Assembly (NCBI RefSeq): GCF_014196195.1
Contig: NZ_JACIDF010000011.1
Location: 45,327 to 109,326, forward strand
Direction: 5' to 3'
Length of the DNA: 64,000 bases
Source of the DNA: Anoxybacteroides rupiense
GTDB taxonomy: Bacteria; Bacillota; Bacilli; Bacillales; Anoxybacillaceae
A model generated the notes under the pieces. That model did not search any database. It was not told where the DNA came from and saw only the letters and a list, made by a program, of their open reading frames with translations. A program made the translations under genes and the position numbers. Positions 11,148-19,898 of the stretch are shown here, one piece after another. Position 1 is the stretch's first letter. The number at the start of each line of letters is the position of its first letter.

Positions 11148-12155
11148 ATGCAATTAAGAATTTCTCCGTCAGCCCTGATTTTATGGCTTTCACCGGTTGC
11201 GATGGTGTTTATCATCATCGCATCTATTTTGTATGGGGCCAAAAATATAGATGCGTGGACTGTTTGGAAAGCGATAGTTGATTTTGACCCGAATAATGTG
11301 AATCATCAAATTGTCAGGCATTCCAGACTGCCAAGAGTGATCGGTGCTCTTTTGATTGGTGCATTCCTTGCGATTTCAGGAGCGATTATGCAAGGGATGA
11401 CAAGGAACTATTTAGCGTCTCCCTCCATTATGGGGGTTTCAGATGGTTCGGTTTTTGCGATTACACTTTGCATGATTATTCAGCCGGGCGCTTCTTCGCT
11501 TGAGATGATCATGTACTCGTTGGTTGGTTCAGCTGTTGCCGTAGGCTTCGTGTTCTGGATGGCCTCCGTCCTGCCCAATGGAATGTCGCCTGTTCGAATG
11601 GCGATTATTGGAACGATTATCGGAACATTTTTGAGCAGCATATCAGCCGCTCTCTCTTCTTATTTTCAAGTTTCACAGGATGTGAGCTTTTGGTACAATG
11701 CCCGGCTGCATCAAATGGACCCTCATTTAATTAAATTGGCAGTGCCCTTTGCCATTGTTGGCCTTGCTATTGCCATCATAATCTCTAAATCGATTACTAT
11801 TTTGTCGTTGGGAGAGGAAATATCGGTCAGCTTAGGTCAGAAAACGATGGTGATCAAGGCCTTGGCGATCGCCAGCGTGGTTATCTTGACAGGCATTTCG
11901 GTTGCTTTGGCTGGCAATATCGGTTTCGTTGGTTTAATTATTCCTCATATGACAAGGTTTTTAGTAGGAGTTGATTATCGCCGAATTATTCCTTGTGCCG
12001 GTGCTCTTGGGGCGATCTTTTTGGCGCTTTCCGATATTTTAAGCCGATTTTTGAATTATCCGTTTGAAACACCGATCGGGGTCGTTACAGCTTTGATTGG
12101 TGTGCCTTTCTTCCTCTATTTAATTTATACGAGAGGGGGAGGAAAGGATGCTTAA
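11148..12155 (+). CDS. feuB: Fe-siderophore ABC permease (FeuB-like)
   Basis: A 335-residue FecCD-family permease with about nine to ten membrane helices. Family motifs visible are R-L-P-R-V-I-G-A-L-L-I-G near residue 62, G-A-I-M-Q-G-M-T-R-N, and G-N-I-G-F-V-G-L-I-I-P-H, the loop that contacts the ATPase. It forms the channel with the next gene, whose start overlaps its stop by 8 bp. No ATPase gene is present in this operon; in B. subtilis the Feu system uses the separate ATPase YusV. Confidence 0.9.
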   Translation: MQLRISPSALILWLSPVAMVFIIIASILYGAKNIDAWTVWKAIVDFDPNNVNHQIVRHSRLPRVIGALLIGAFLAISGAIMQGMTRNYLASPSIMGVSDGSVFAITLCMIIQPGASSLEMIMYSLVGSAVAVGFVFWMASVLPNGMSPVRMAIIGTIIGTFLSSISAALSSYFQVSQDVSFWYNARLHQMDPHLIKLAVPFAIVGLAIAIIISKSITILSLGEEISVSLGQKTMVIKALAIASVVILTGISVALAGNIGFVGLIIPHMTRFLVGVDYRRIIPCAGALGAIFLALSDILSRFLNYPFETPIGVVTALIGVPFFLYLIYTRGGGKDA

Positions 12156-13173
12156 TCATTCAGCCAAGCGCTATTGGTTGGTTTTATTTAGTAATATTGT
12201 AATTATATTGTTGGCCATTTATATTAGTCTAACAAATGGAATATTTGATATAACCGTTCAAGATGTCTTAAAAACACTACTGCGAATTGATCCGGTTCCG
12301 GAGCATGATTTGGTGATTTTGGATTTCCGTCTGCCGCGTATTGTCATTGCTGCGTTGGTCGGTTTTGGCTTGGGAATTGCCGGAGCGACCATCCAAGGAA
12401 TTAGCCGGAATGGTTTGGCTGATCCAGGAATTTTGGGCATTAATGCTGGAGCTGGAGCCATGATCGTCATTTTTATGCTTTTCTTTGGAGGGCGCATGAC
12501 AGTGGAAAGCGATTGGTTATCAATTTTAGCGATGCCGCTGTTTGGATGGGTTGGCGGATTGGGTGCCGCCCTGCTGATTTATCTATTTGCTCGACAGAAT
12601 GGCCATTTAGATACGCAGCGCCTCATTCTTGTGGGAATTGCCGCGGGGTCTGGCTTTGGGGCTCTATCCTTATATTTATCGTTAAAGATGAATCCACAGG
12701 ATTTTGAAATGGCGACGGTATGGCTGGCGGGAAGCATTTGGAACGCCAATTGGCAATATATTGTTGCCATGTTGCCGTGGATCATTCTGCTGGTGCCGAT
12801 TATTATAAGCAAAGCTTATATTCTCGATTTGTTCCAATTGGGGGAAGATAGTGCAAAAAGCTTAGGGGTTTCTACTGAAAAGGAAAAAAATATATTGCTA
12901 CTGACGAGTATTGGTATTGTCAGTGCGTGCGTGTCTGTGTCTGGAAACATCGGCTTTGTTGGTTTGATTGCTCCCCATATCGCCAAGCGTCTCGTCGGCA
13001 TTTATCATCAGCGCGTCATCCCTATTAGCGGAACGATTGGCATGTTGCTAGTAGTGGTTTCAGACTTTATTGCTAAAACGGTTTTTGCACCTGTCGAACT
13101 GTCTGTCGGAATTGTCATCGCCATCATTGGCATTCCTTACTTCGTGTACTTGCTATTTAAAACGAAAGTGTAA
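12148..13173 (+). CDS. feuC: Fe-siderophore ABC permease (FeuC-like)
   Basis: A 341-residue FecCD-family permease. It shows R-L-P-R-I-V-I-A-A-L-V-G, G-A-T-I-Q-G-I-S-R-N-G-L-A-D-P-G-I-L-G and G-N-I-G-F-V-G-L-I-A-P-H. Its ATG lies inside the end of feuB, with GGGGGAGG upstream, so the two permeases are translationally coupled. It is the second half of the transmembrane heterodimer for FeuA-bound ferric siderophore. Confidence 0.9.
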   Translation: MLNHSAKRYWLVLFSNIVIILLAIYISLTNGIFDITVQDVLKTLLRIDPVPEHDLVILDFRLPRIVIAALVGFGLGIAGATIQGISRNGLADPGILGINAGAGAMIVIFMLFFGGRMTVESDWLSILAMPLFGWVGGLGAALLIYLFARQNGHLDTQRLILVGIAAGSGFGALSLYLSLKMNPQDFEMATVWLAGSIWNANWQYIVAMLPWIILLVPIIISKAYILDLFQLGEDSAKSLGVSTEKEKNILLLTSIGIVSACVSVSGNIGFVGLIAPHIAKRLVGIYHQRVIPISGTIGMLLVVVSDFIAKTVFAPVELSVGIVIAIIGIPYFVYLLFKTKV

Positions 13174-13217
13174 GCGAACAGGGGACATCTCGAAAACTGA
13201 AAAATGGAGGGTTGCTT

Positions 13218-13784
13218 ATGGAGCTGAGCCAATTGCTGCGAGATCGCCGTTCCGTTCATATATTTGAAGATCGTTCTGTATCACCTGAGCTTGTAATGGA
13301 GCTGCTTGATACAGCTGTTTGGGCTCCTAATCACCGTCTGACTCAGCCTTGGCGGTTTATTTTAACATATGGAGAAGGCCGTAGAAAAATTGCTGATGCC
13401 GTGCGGAAAATGAAAGAAAACAAAGAAGCGGACCCATTGAAAAGAAAGGAAATCGGCCAAAAATTTTACGATAAAATCATGTCTATTCCGATGATTTTAA
13501 CGGTGTTGATGAGGGAGGACCCTAATTTGGTGGTTAGAGAAGAAGATTATGCAGCAACGAGTTGTGTGATCCATAATTTTAGTCTGCTCGCATGGGAAAA
13601 GGGGATCGGCATGGTGTGGGAGACATATGGATGGCTGCATGATCCTATTTTTCGGAAAGCGATGGGAATTCAGCCCGGAGAGAAAGCCGTTGGCAATCTC
13701 CATATCGGCTATCCTGCAAAGATTCCACCCGCTCGGCCGCGTATTCCAGCTGCGCAATTGACCACTATTTTTAATCAAGCATAA
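13218..13784 (+). CDS. Nitroreductase-family flavoprotein (YfhC-like)
   Basis: A 188-residue nitroreductase-fold protein with the N-terminal FMN motif R-D-R-R-S-V-H-I-F and the A-P-N-H-R-L-T-Q-P-W-R-F segment typical of B. subtilis YfhC. The ATG at 13218 follows GGAGG by 7 nt. It sits 44 bp after feuC and 16 bp before an esterase gene, so it is part of the siderophore operon. Family members reduce nitro compounds, quinones or flavins with NAD(P)H. A role in reducing siderophore-bound Fe(III) is inferred only from the neighbours. Confidence 0.8.
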   Translation: MELSQLLRDRRSVHIFEDRSVSPELVMELLDTAVWAPNHRLTQPWRFILTYGEGRRKIADAVRKMKENKEADPLKRKEIGQKFYDKIMSIPMILTVLMREDPNLVVREEDYAATSCVIHNFSLLAWEKGIGMVWETYGWLHDPIFRKAMGIQPGEKAVGNLHIGYPAKIPPARPRIPAAQLTTIFNQA

Positions 13785-13800
13785 AGCCGAGGTTCGTCGT

Positions 13801-14580
13801 ATGTTACAGGAAAGTCATATTAGGGGAACATTGATGACGGAGAGTTGGAGAGGGAGAACGCTGTTGATTTATCTTCCTCCCTCCTATGCAAAAGGCGTTA
13901 GCCGATATCCAGTTGTTTATGTTCAAGATGGAGGATATTTATTTGATCCCTTTCAAAGTGATGCTCTAGTCCAGCTTGAGCGGATGTTTGCCCACGGGGA
14001 GCTTCCGGAGCTTTTATTTGTGGGGATTGAGACAAAGAACCGATTGGATGAATATACACCGTGGCATGCGAAGGCGCTATCTGAACGGTTTGCCGATTTT
14101 GGCGGAAAGGGCTCACATTACCTCGCCTTTCTTGCCGAAGAACTTAAACCATATATAGATGCTTCCTATCAAACAGATGGATGTCAGCGACAAACAGGCC
14201 TGGTCGGAGCTTCTCTTGGCGGTCTCATCTCGATGTATGCGGCTTATTTATATCCGCATGTATTTGGCAAAATCGGCTGTCTTTCAGGTTCATTTTGGTA
14301 TGAAGGTTTTCTTCATTTCATGGAGTCACATATAGTTGCCTCCGATTTAAAGATTTATATGGACGTAGGAAGCATAGAGGGCATTGAAAAACAAAATGTT
14401 CAACGAGAAATGGTTTCAAGAACAAAAGCAGCCTATGCGATATTAATGAATCAACAGCTAAGCAACAAGAGACTCAAATTTGTCATAGAGGAGGGGGCTC
14501 CTCATGCTCGCCCTTTTTTTATTAAACGATTTCCAAGCGCAGTGAAGTGGTTATATTCAAATACAGAAGGGGAGCAGTAG
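13801..14580 (+). CDS. Siderophore esterase-like hydrolase, esterase D family (copy 1)
   Basis: A 259-residue alpha/beta hydrolase of the putative esterase/esterase D family. The nucleophile elbow is G-A-S-L-G-G near residue 140, with Y-V-Q-D-G-G near the N-terminus and a likely catalytic histidine in G-A-P-H-A-R-P-F. B. subtilis BesA, encoded beside feuABC, hydrolyses the trilactone of ferric bacillibactin. This gene lies in the equivalent place, so a ferric-siderophore esterase is the best guess. A second, different hydrolase of the same family follows. Confidence 0.75.
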   Translation: MLQESHIRGTLMTESWRGRTLLIYLPPSYAKGVSRYPVVYVQDGGYLFDPFQSDALVQLERMFAHGELPELLFVGIETKNRLDEYTPWHAKALSERFADFGGKGSHYLAFLAEELKPYIDASYQTDGCQRQTGLVGASLGGLISMYAAYLYPHVFGKIGCLSGSFWYEGFLHFMESHIVASDLKIYMDVGSIEGIEKQNVQREMVSRTKAAYAILMNQQLSNKRLKFVIEEGAPHARPFFIKRFPSAVKWLYSNTEGEQ

Positions 14581-14623
14581 AAGGCGGCTGATGATTCGAT
14601 GAGCAAGAAAGGAGGGAGTAGGG

Positions 14624-15487
14624 TTGGATGCTAAAAAAAGTGAGTTGTTTTCTTCAGCTGTTCATACGGCAGGCGTTAGTGAGTTCACAATTCCGCGAAC
14701 GAAGCAGCGTGTGATGTATTCTCACTATGGGAATCGTGAATATCGGATTTTTGTCGCTCAACCTTATGCGGATCCGCCTCCTTCGGGATTTCCGGTGATT
14801 TATGTACTTGATGCCAATTCGGTATTTGGCACGATGGTGGAAGCGATGCGCGTGCAGGCAGGACGTTCTGATCGCACAGGAGTTGTTCCTGCGGTGATTG
14901 TTGGTATTGGTTATCCAACAGAAAAGCCATTTTCTCCTGCCCGTTTTTACGATTTTACCATGTCTGTTCCGGAAAGCGAATTACCTGCTCGTCCAGATGG
15001 AACCGCATGGCCGGAAATGGGAGGAGCAGCGGCTTTTTTGGAATTTATTGAAACGGAACTGAAGCCTGAAATAGAGCGAGAATGGCCAATTGATCGGGCG
15101 AGGCAGGCCATTTTTGGCCATTCTCTCGGCGGCCTCTTTGCTCTGCAGGTGCTTTTTACGAAGCCGACTGCTTTCAGAACGTATATTGCTGGAAGCCCTT
15201 CGATTCATTGGAGCAAACAGCTATTGCTTGAAGCGGAACAACGCTTTGTTGCTCGCATCAAACAAGAAGCGCTCAACGTTGACGTACTTCTGGCGGCTGG
15301 AGAGTTGGAAAGAAGCCACAAAAGCCGAATTAACGCTCATGCTGAAGAACTGGCGGAACGCCTTTCCGCTTTAGCTGATTTGGGGGTATATGTGGAGTTT
15401 CAGGAATTTGCCGGAGAAGGGCATGTTTCGGTATTGCCAGCCCTCATCAGCCGAGCTCTACGGTTTGTATCGAGAAACAGCGTATAA
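14624..15487 (+). CDS. besA: Siderophore esterase-like hydrolase, BesA/IroE type (copy 2)
   Basis: A 287-residue alpha/beta hydrolase of the BesA/IroE type. Nucleophile G-H-S-L-G-G is near residue 166, Y-V-L-D-A-N is near residue 60, and the catalytic histidine is in G-E-G-H-V-S. It starts at a TTG (14624), 7 nt after AAAGGAGGG; no ATG fits as well. The 44-bp gap to the previous esterase indicates one operon. Of the two esterases this looks more like BesA, releasing iron from bacillibactin in the cytoplasm. Confidence 0.8.
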   Translation: MDAKKSELFSSAVHTAGVSEFTIPRTKQRVMYSHYGNREYRIFVAQPYADPPPSGFPVIYVLDANSVFGTMVEAMRVQAGRSDRTGVVPAVIVGIGYPTEKPFSPARFYDFTMSVPESELPARPDGTAWPEMGGAAAFLEFIETELKPEIEREWPIDRARQAIFGHSLGGLFALQVLFTKPTAFRTYIAGSPSIHWSKQLLLEAEQRFVARIKQEALNVDVLLAAGELERSHKSRINAHAEELAERLSALADLGVYVEFQEFAGEGHVSVLPALISRALRFVSRNSV

Positions 15488-15852
15488 CGAATCGTTTCGT
15501 CCTTAGGTTGCATCAAATGTTCATCTTCACATGTTAGGCAATAAAAATATCAGTGCCATTAGAGATGGCAGACAAAAAGGGCTCGGATCGGAAGATCTGA
15601 GCCCTTATTATTATTTGAATCTCAATCGGATACAAGCTGCTTTTCTATGAGAGCCATTCTCTTATTCTTAAGTTAGGAGCGGGGGATATCAAGGTGTTAT
15701 TATTGGCATCATCAGGTAAATGGTATGGTTCTAACCTTCACCCCATGAATGCCAGATCCCGTCCATTCATAAAGAATGCAAACATTCGAAGGTAAGCTTT
15801 ATCCATTATCGCTGTTCATTTTTATATCATTTTCTTTAATTGGGGGATTCAT
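15488..15852. other. Intergenic region between convergent operons
   Basis: No gene is visible. The stretch contains the hairpin terminator at 15577-15606 and otherwise unremarkable sequence. Confidence 0.6.
15577..15606. terminator. Bidirectional hairpin between convergent iron operons
   Basis: A 13-bp stem, AAGGGCTCGGATC with GATCTGAGCCCTT (one G-U), and a GGAA tetraloop. The 3' side has ATTATTATTT and the 5' side has AAAAA-type bases, so it can end transcripts from both sides. Confidence 0.8.
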
Positions 15853-16860
15853 TTATTTCTTTAATAGCAAGTAAATAAAATAAGGTGCGCCAATTAAAGA
15901 GACCATAATCCCGGCTGGAATGCTATTGGGATCAAAGATATTTCGGCCGATCAAATCAGCGATTAATAAAAACCATCCGCCAAGGAGCAGCGCGATAGGA
16001 ATAAATAGTTGGTTTCTCGGTCCTACTAACGCTTTTGCCATATGCGGTGCCATCAGCCCGATGAAAGAGATTCCGCCCGTCACTGAAACGGTGGAGGCGG
16101 CCAAGGCTACGGCTGCGAGAAGCAAAGAAATTCGTTCTTTTTCAACCGACATGCCGACGCCAACGGCTACCGGTTCACTTAACCCAAGCAAATTCAAGCG
16201 ATTAGCTTTATATAAAGTAAAAGGAATAAGCGTGATTAACCAAGGAAGCAAGGCCAAAATAAAGGGCCAATCATCGCCCCAAATATTCCCGGCAAGCCAT
16301 TTAGCGATAAAATCGACTTTTGCCCGTTCAGCGGATGAGATTAAGACAATCATCACTCCAGAAAGCGCCATTGAACATCCGACACCAATGAGCACGAGTT
16401 TTACTGGTTGGAGACCTGCCTCCTTTTTATATGACAACCCATAAATGAGAACCGCTGTAAACAAAGCGCCTATAAAAGCAAGGAGCGGAATCAAATACAC
16501 AAAGGAATCAGCACTGACAGGAAAAAAGAGAAAGAAAATGGCTACAGCAACGCCGGCGCCGGAATTAATTCCTAAAATACCGGGATCCGCTAAATCGTTT
16601 CGTGTTACTCCTTGTAAAATCGCCCCAGATAGTGCCAACGCCATCCCCGCTAATAAGGTAATGATGATGCGAGGGAGACGGATCGAAAATAAGATAAATT
16701 CTTCTTTAAACGTTCCTTGGCCAAACAAAGTCGGAATAAGCCGATCATAAGAGAGAGAAGCATAGCCCATTCCCATTCCAACCACGATTGTCAAGATAAT
16801 GAGTGCGAGTAAAATACATATAATAATGCGCTGTTTTTTGATTAAAGCCGATTGAATCAT
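15853..16860 (-). CDS. fhuG: Fe-siderophore ABC permease (FhuG-like)
   Basis: A 335-residue FecCD-family permease. It shows R-L-P-R-I-I-I-T-L-L-A-G, G-A-I-L-Q-G-V-T-R-N-D-L-A-D-P-G-I-L-G and G-G-I-S-F-I-G-L-M-A-P-H. It is the last gene of a four-gene minus-strand operon and overlaps the preceding permease by 4 bp (ATGA). Together with it, this protein forms the membrane channel for a hydroxamate-type siderophore. The specificity is inferred from the FhuD-like binding protein. Confidence 0.88.
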   Translation of the reverse strand: MIQSALIKKQRIIICILLALIILTIVVGMGMGYASLSYDRLIPTLFGQGTFKEEFILFSIRLPRIIITLLAGMALALSGAILQGVTRNDLADPGILGINSGAGVAVAIFFLFFPVSADSFVYLIPLLAFIGALFTAVLIYGLSYKKEAGLQPVKLVLIGVGCSMALSGVMIVLISSAERAKVDFIAKWLAGNIWGDDWPFILALLPWLITLIPFTLYKANRLNLLGLSEPVAVGVGMSVEKERISLLLAAVALAASTVSVTGGISFIGLMAPHMAKALVGPRNQLFIPIALLLGGWFLLIADLIGRNIFDPNSIPAGIMVSLIGAPYFIYLLLKK

Positions 16861-17867
16861 GAGAATGTTTTTCCTCCTTTATGCACGATGAACAGGAAGA
16901 AAGGCAATCCCATCATCGCTACAATGGCTGCCACTGGCGTTTCATATGGTGCATTGACCGTGCGCCCAAGCGTATCAGCTAAAAGCATAAGCGTCGCTCC
17001 AACAATAGAGGACATAGGGATAATGTAACGATAATCCGTGCCGACAATCGCCCGAACGATATGAGGAACCATTAAGCCAATAAAAGTCATATTGCCGACA
17101 AGGGCGACTGAGGCGCCAGCCAGCAAAATAACAACGATGTACAAAGTCGCTTTAATTTGCGTAATTTTTTGTCCTAATCCAACGGCTACTTCTTCATTTA
17201 AACTCAAAATCGTAAGCTGCTTTGAGAGTAAAAGCGAAACAAGGATACCAAGCAAAATAAACGGAGCGATCACTTGAAGCTGTCCCCATGTTGTTCCAAT
17301 CACACCGCCGGCGGTCCACATCGATACATCTTTTGATATTTTAAAATAAATCCCAATTCCTTCTGCGACCGCATATAGAAAAGTAGAAACAGCGGAACCG
17401 GCTAAAACAATGCGCAGTGGGGAAAAACCGCCTTTTTTGATAGTGCCAATGCCGAATACGAGGAATCCTCCGGCGGCAGCACCGATAAAGCAGGCCACCA
17501 TCATACTAAAATAATTAGCCGAAGGCATAAAAGCAATGGTGATCGCCAATGCGGCATTGGCGCCAGCAGTAAGTCCAAGCAACCCCGGATCGGCTAAGGG
17601 ATTTCGCGTCATTCCTTGCATAATCGCTCCAGAGGTGGATAAGGCAGCTCCTACGAACATGGCCGCCACCTCGCGGGGAAAGCGAAGCTCGCGAATAATC
17701 GAAAAGGGCTCTCCTTTGATATCAGTGGTGAGAGCGAGCCACACCTCTTTTAGCGTAGTATCTGCCGCCCCGAAGACCATGGCAGCTGAAAACATAGCGA
17801 TCAATACAAATAAGGCGATTATAAGCTTGTATATAAATGGAATCGAACGATTTAAGTTCGCTTTCAT
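16857..17867 (-). CDS. fhuB: Fe-siderophore ABC permease (FhuB-like)
   Basis: A 336-residue FecCD-family permease with R-F-P-R-E-V-A-A-M-F-V-G, G-A-I-M-Q-G-M-T-R-N-P-L-A-D-P-G-L-L-G and G-N-M-T-F-I-G-L-M-V-P-H. The ATG at 17867 is preceded by AGAGGGA with normal spacing; an in-frame ATG ten codons earlier lacks this. It is separated from the binding-protein gene by a 124-bp gap that holds a strong hairpin, which may set relative expression. Confidence 0.88.
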   Translation of the reverse strand: MKANLNRSIPFIYKLIIALFVLIAMFSAAMVFGAADTTLKEVWLALTTDIKGEPFSIIRELRFPREVAAMFVGAALSTSGAIMQGMTRNPLADPGLLGLTAGANAALAITIAFMPSANYFSMMVACFIGAAAGGFLVFGIGTIKKGGFSPLRIVLAGSAVSTFLYAVAEGIGIYFKISKDVSMWTAGGVIGTTWGQLQVIAPFILLGILVSLLLSKQLTILSLNEEVAVGLGQKITQIKATLYIVVILLAGASVALVGNMTFIGLMVPHIVRAIVGTDYRYIIPMSSIVGATLMLLADTLGRTVNAPYETPVAAIVAMMGLPFFLFIVHKGGKTFS

Positions 17868-17901
17868 GTAGTTCCCTCTTTTCGTGTGTATGTACATAAA
17901 G

Positions 17902-17934
17902 GACGAGGAATTCTTGCTTTAAGAATTCCTCGTC
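17902..17934 (-). promoter_or_regulatory. Intercistronic hairpin between fhuD and fhuB
   Basis: A perfect 14-bp inverted repeat, GACGAGGAATTCTT with its complement, and a 5-nt loop. On the transcribed strand it is not followed by a T-run, so it is more likely an mRNA-stabilising or partially terminating structure than a full terminator. Binding-protein genes are often expressed above their permeases by such means. Confidence 0.65.
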
Positions 17935-17991
17935 TGTGCTTTACCATATACTAATGGAGTGCTCGTGATATAGAAACGGATAACGCTCTTT

Positions 17992-18915
17992 TTATTTGTC
18001 TAAAAAATGCTTAATAAAGAAATCGAGCTGATAATCCAATGTAAGTGGATCGTTAAAGTAAAATTCTCTAGCATCTGCTTCAAATACATGATTGTTTTTG
18101 ACTGCTGGAATGTTTTTATAGGTTTCTGTTTCTTGGAATGAGTTATCAGTATCTGGGTTTTTGCTAATAATTAGATAGTCGCCAGCAAATTGAGGTAATG
18201 CCTCTAGCGATAATGCATAGTAGCCTGGCTTTAACGCTGTTTCTTCTACTTTTTTCGGCATTTTTAGTTTCATTTCTTGATACAGTATCTCAGTTCCTCT
18301 TCCCCAATTATTACCAAATACATAAATTTGTTTGTCAAAATTTTCGATGACAGAAACAGTAGCATTCTCGCCAATTTTAGCCCGAATTTCTTCTCCGGCT
18401 TTTTGTGCGCGTTTCTTAAAGTCGTCGATCCAAGCTTTAGCTTCTTTTTCTTTATTTAAAAGTTTTCCGATTTCCAAAAATTGTGTGAGGTAATCTACTT
18501 TTCCGTATGTATACGTGACAGTAGGAGCGATTTTGCTTAGTTTATCAATATTTTTAATATTGGATAACCCAATAATCAGATCGGGCTTTAATTCTATGAT
18601 TTTCTCGATGTCTTCATCCGATACTTCCGCTACGTCTTTTAGTTTATCTTGGAAGCGGGGATTCATTTTAGACCATGAGTCAACACCAACTAAATTTACT
18701 CCTAAAGCCATGACATGGCCCGCAAAAGAAGAGAGCACTACTACGCGCTTTGGATGTGCAGGAACTTCGATTGGACCATTTTCAGATTGGTACGTAATCG
18801 TTTCCGCTTCTTTTTCTTTGGAAGCCGAACTGTTTTTCGTTTCGGTTGTTTTGCCACTGCAAGCGCTCATAATAAGCAAAAATAGGAGCATGATCGGGAT
18901 TAAGATTTTTTTCAT
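17992..18915 (-). CDS. fhuD: Hydroxamate siderophore-binding lipoprotein (FhuD/YxeB-like)
   Basis: A 307-residue lipoprotein with signal MKKILIPI, lipobox M-S-A-C-S, and a class III siderophore-binding domain. Diagnostic segments are H-P-K-R-V-V-V-L-S-S-F-A-G near residue 57 and the C-terminal D-A-R-E-F-Y-F-N-D-P-L-T-L-D-Y-Q-L-D, which resembles FhuD and YxeB (ferrichrome and ferrioxamine receptors). The start overlaps the stop of the ATPase gene. It would pick up an exogenous hydroxamate siderophore, complementing the endogenous catecholate route. Confidence 0.85.
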   Translation of the reverse strand: MKKILIPIMLLFLLIMSACSGKTTETKNSSASKEKEAETITYQSENGPIEVPAHPKRVVVLSSFAGHVMALGVNLVGVDSWSKMNPRFQDKLKDVAEVSDEDIEKIIELKPDLIIGLSNIKNIDKLSKIAPTVTYTYGKVDYLTQFLEIGKLLNKEKEAKAWIDDFKKRAQKAGEEIRAKIGENATVSVIENFDKQIYVFGNNWGRGTEILYQEMKLKMPKKVEETALKPGYYALSLEALPQFAGDYLIISKNPDTDNSFQETETYKNIPAVKNNHVFEADAREFYFNDPLTLDYQLDFFIKHFLDK

Positions 18916-19712
18916 TGGATGTATTCCTCCTTAAGTAGACTATATGTGAGACACATTGGTTTCTGCGTGCGAGGATCCTGCCCGATTTCGGCATCAATAT
19001 GAAAGACCTGCTTGAGCACGTCACGCGTAATGACTTCTTCGCAGCTTCCCGCCTTGACAATTTCCCCGTTCTTAAGGGCAATAATATAATCTGCGAAACG
19101 AGCTGCTTGATTTAAATCATGAAGAACCATGACAATCGTTCGTTTTTGTTCTTCGTTTAATTTTTGCAGAAGCTCTAAAACTTCCAATTGATGTGCCATA
19201 TCGAGATAAGTAGTCGGCTCATCAAGGAAAATGATATCGGTTTCCTGTGCAAGCGCCATGGCAATCCACACGCGTTGGCGCTGTCCCCCAGACAAAGCGT
19301 CAACAGATCGGAATTTGAAATCTTTTGTTCCGGTCACTTCAAGCGCCCAGTCAATGACTTCATAATCTTTTTTGGTCAAGCGCCCGAAACCTTTTTGATA
19401 TGGAAAGCGGCCATAAGAAACCAATTCCCCGACCGTCAGGCCCCCCGGACTTTCCGGAGTTTGCGGAAGAATGGCCATTTTTCTTGCGAGAATCTTCGTG
19501 TTTTCGCTTGTGATTTGCTTGCCGTCTAATATCACGGTTCCAGCTTGTGGTGCGATAATACGAGTCAGCGCTTTTAATAGTGTGGATTTTCCGCATCCAT
19601 TTGGTCCAATAATGGTTGTGATTTTTTGATCGGGAATTTGTATGCTTAAATTTTTAACAATTAAGCGCTCATTGTAGCCAATACTTAATTCATTTGTATA
19701 TAAGCGAACCAT
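18912..19712 (-). CDS. fhuC: Fe-siderophore ABC ATPase (FhuC-like)
   Basis: A 266-residue ABC ATPase. Walker A is G-P-N-G-C-G-K-S-T near residue 36, signature L-S-G-G-Q-R-Q-R, Walker B I-I-F-L-D-E-P-T-T-Y-L-D, H-loop V-L-H-D-L-N-Q-A. The ATG at 19712 follows GGGGGGTAGGAGC; a longer reading frame upstream would carry an unlikely hydrophobic extension running through the Fur box. It is the first gene of the operon and could also energise the FeuBC permeases, which lack an ATPase nearby. Confidence 0.9.
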   Translation of the reverse strand: MVRLYTNELSIGYNERLIVKNLSIQIPDQKITTIIGPNGCGKSTLLKALTRIIAPQAGTVILDGKQITSENTKILARKMAILPQTPESPGGLTVGELVSYGRFPYQKGFGRLTKKDYEVIDWALEVTGTKDFKFRSVDALSGGQRQRVWIAMALAQETDIIFLDEPTTYLDMAHQLEVLELLQKLNEEQKRTIVMVLHDLNQAARFADYIIALKNGEIVKAGSCEEVITRDVLKQVFHIDAEIGQDPRTQKPMCLTYSLLKEEYIQ

Positions 19713-19753
19713 GCTCCTACCCCCCTTTATACATATCCGCAAAAGGATAAAAA

Positions 19754-19768
19754 CGATAATCATTATCA
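19754..19768 (-). promoter_or_regulatory. Fur box upstream of fhuC operon
   Basis: CGATAATCATTATCA matches the 7-1-7 Fur box except at the first base. It lies about 40 bp before the fhuC start, in the divergent region shared with the reductase gene. Confidence 0.85.
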
Positions 19769-19852
19769 ATTCAATATATAATTTAAAGCTATTTTTTTTC
19801 AATTGTCAATCACTATTTGTTGTAAAATAGGTCAAAAGGATGTATATTTAAT

Positions 19853-19867
19853 TGAGAATGATAATCA
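19853..19867 (+). promoter_or_regulatory. Fur box upstream of ferredoxin-NADP reductase gene
   Basis: TGAGAATGATAATCA matches 12-13 of 15 Fur-box positions, 31 bp before the ATG. It is the fourth such site in the iron island, and B. subtilis ycgT is Fur-regulated too. Confidence 0.75.
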
Positions 19868-19898
19868 GTGTTTGAGTTCTGGGAGAGGTGGAATATAG

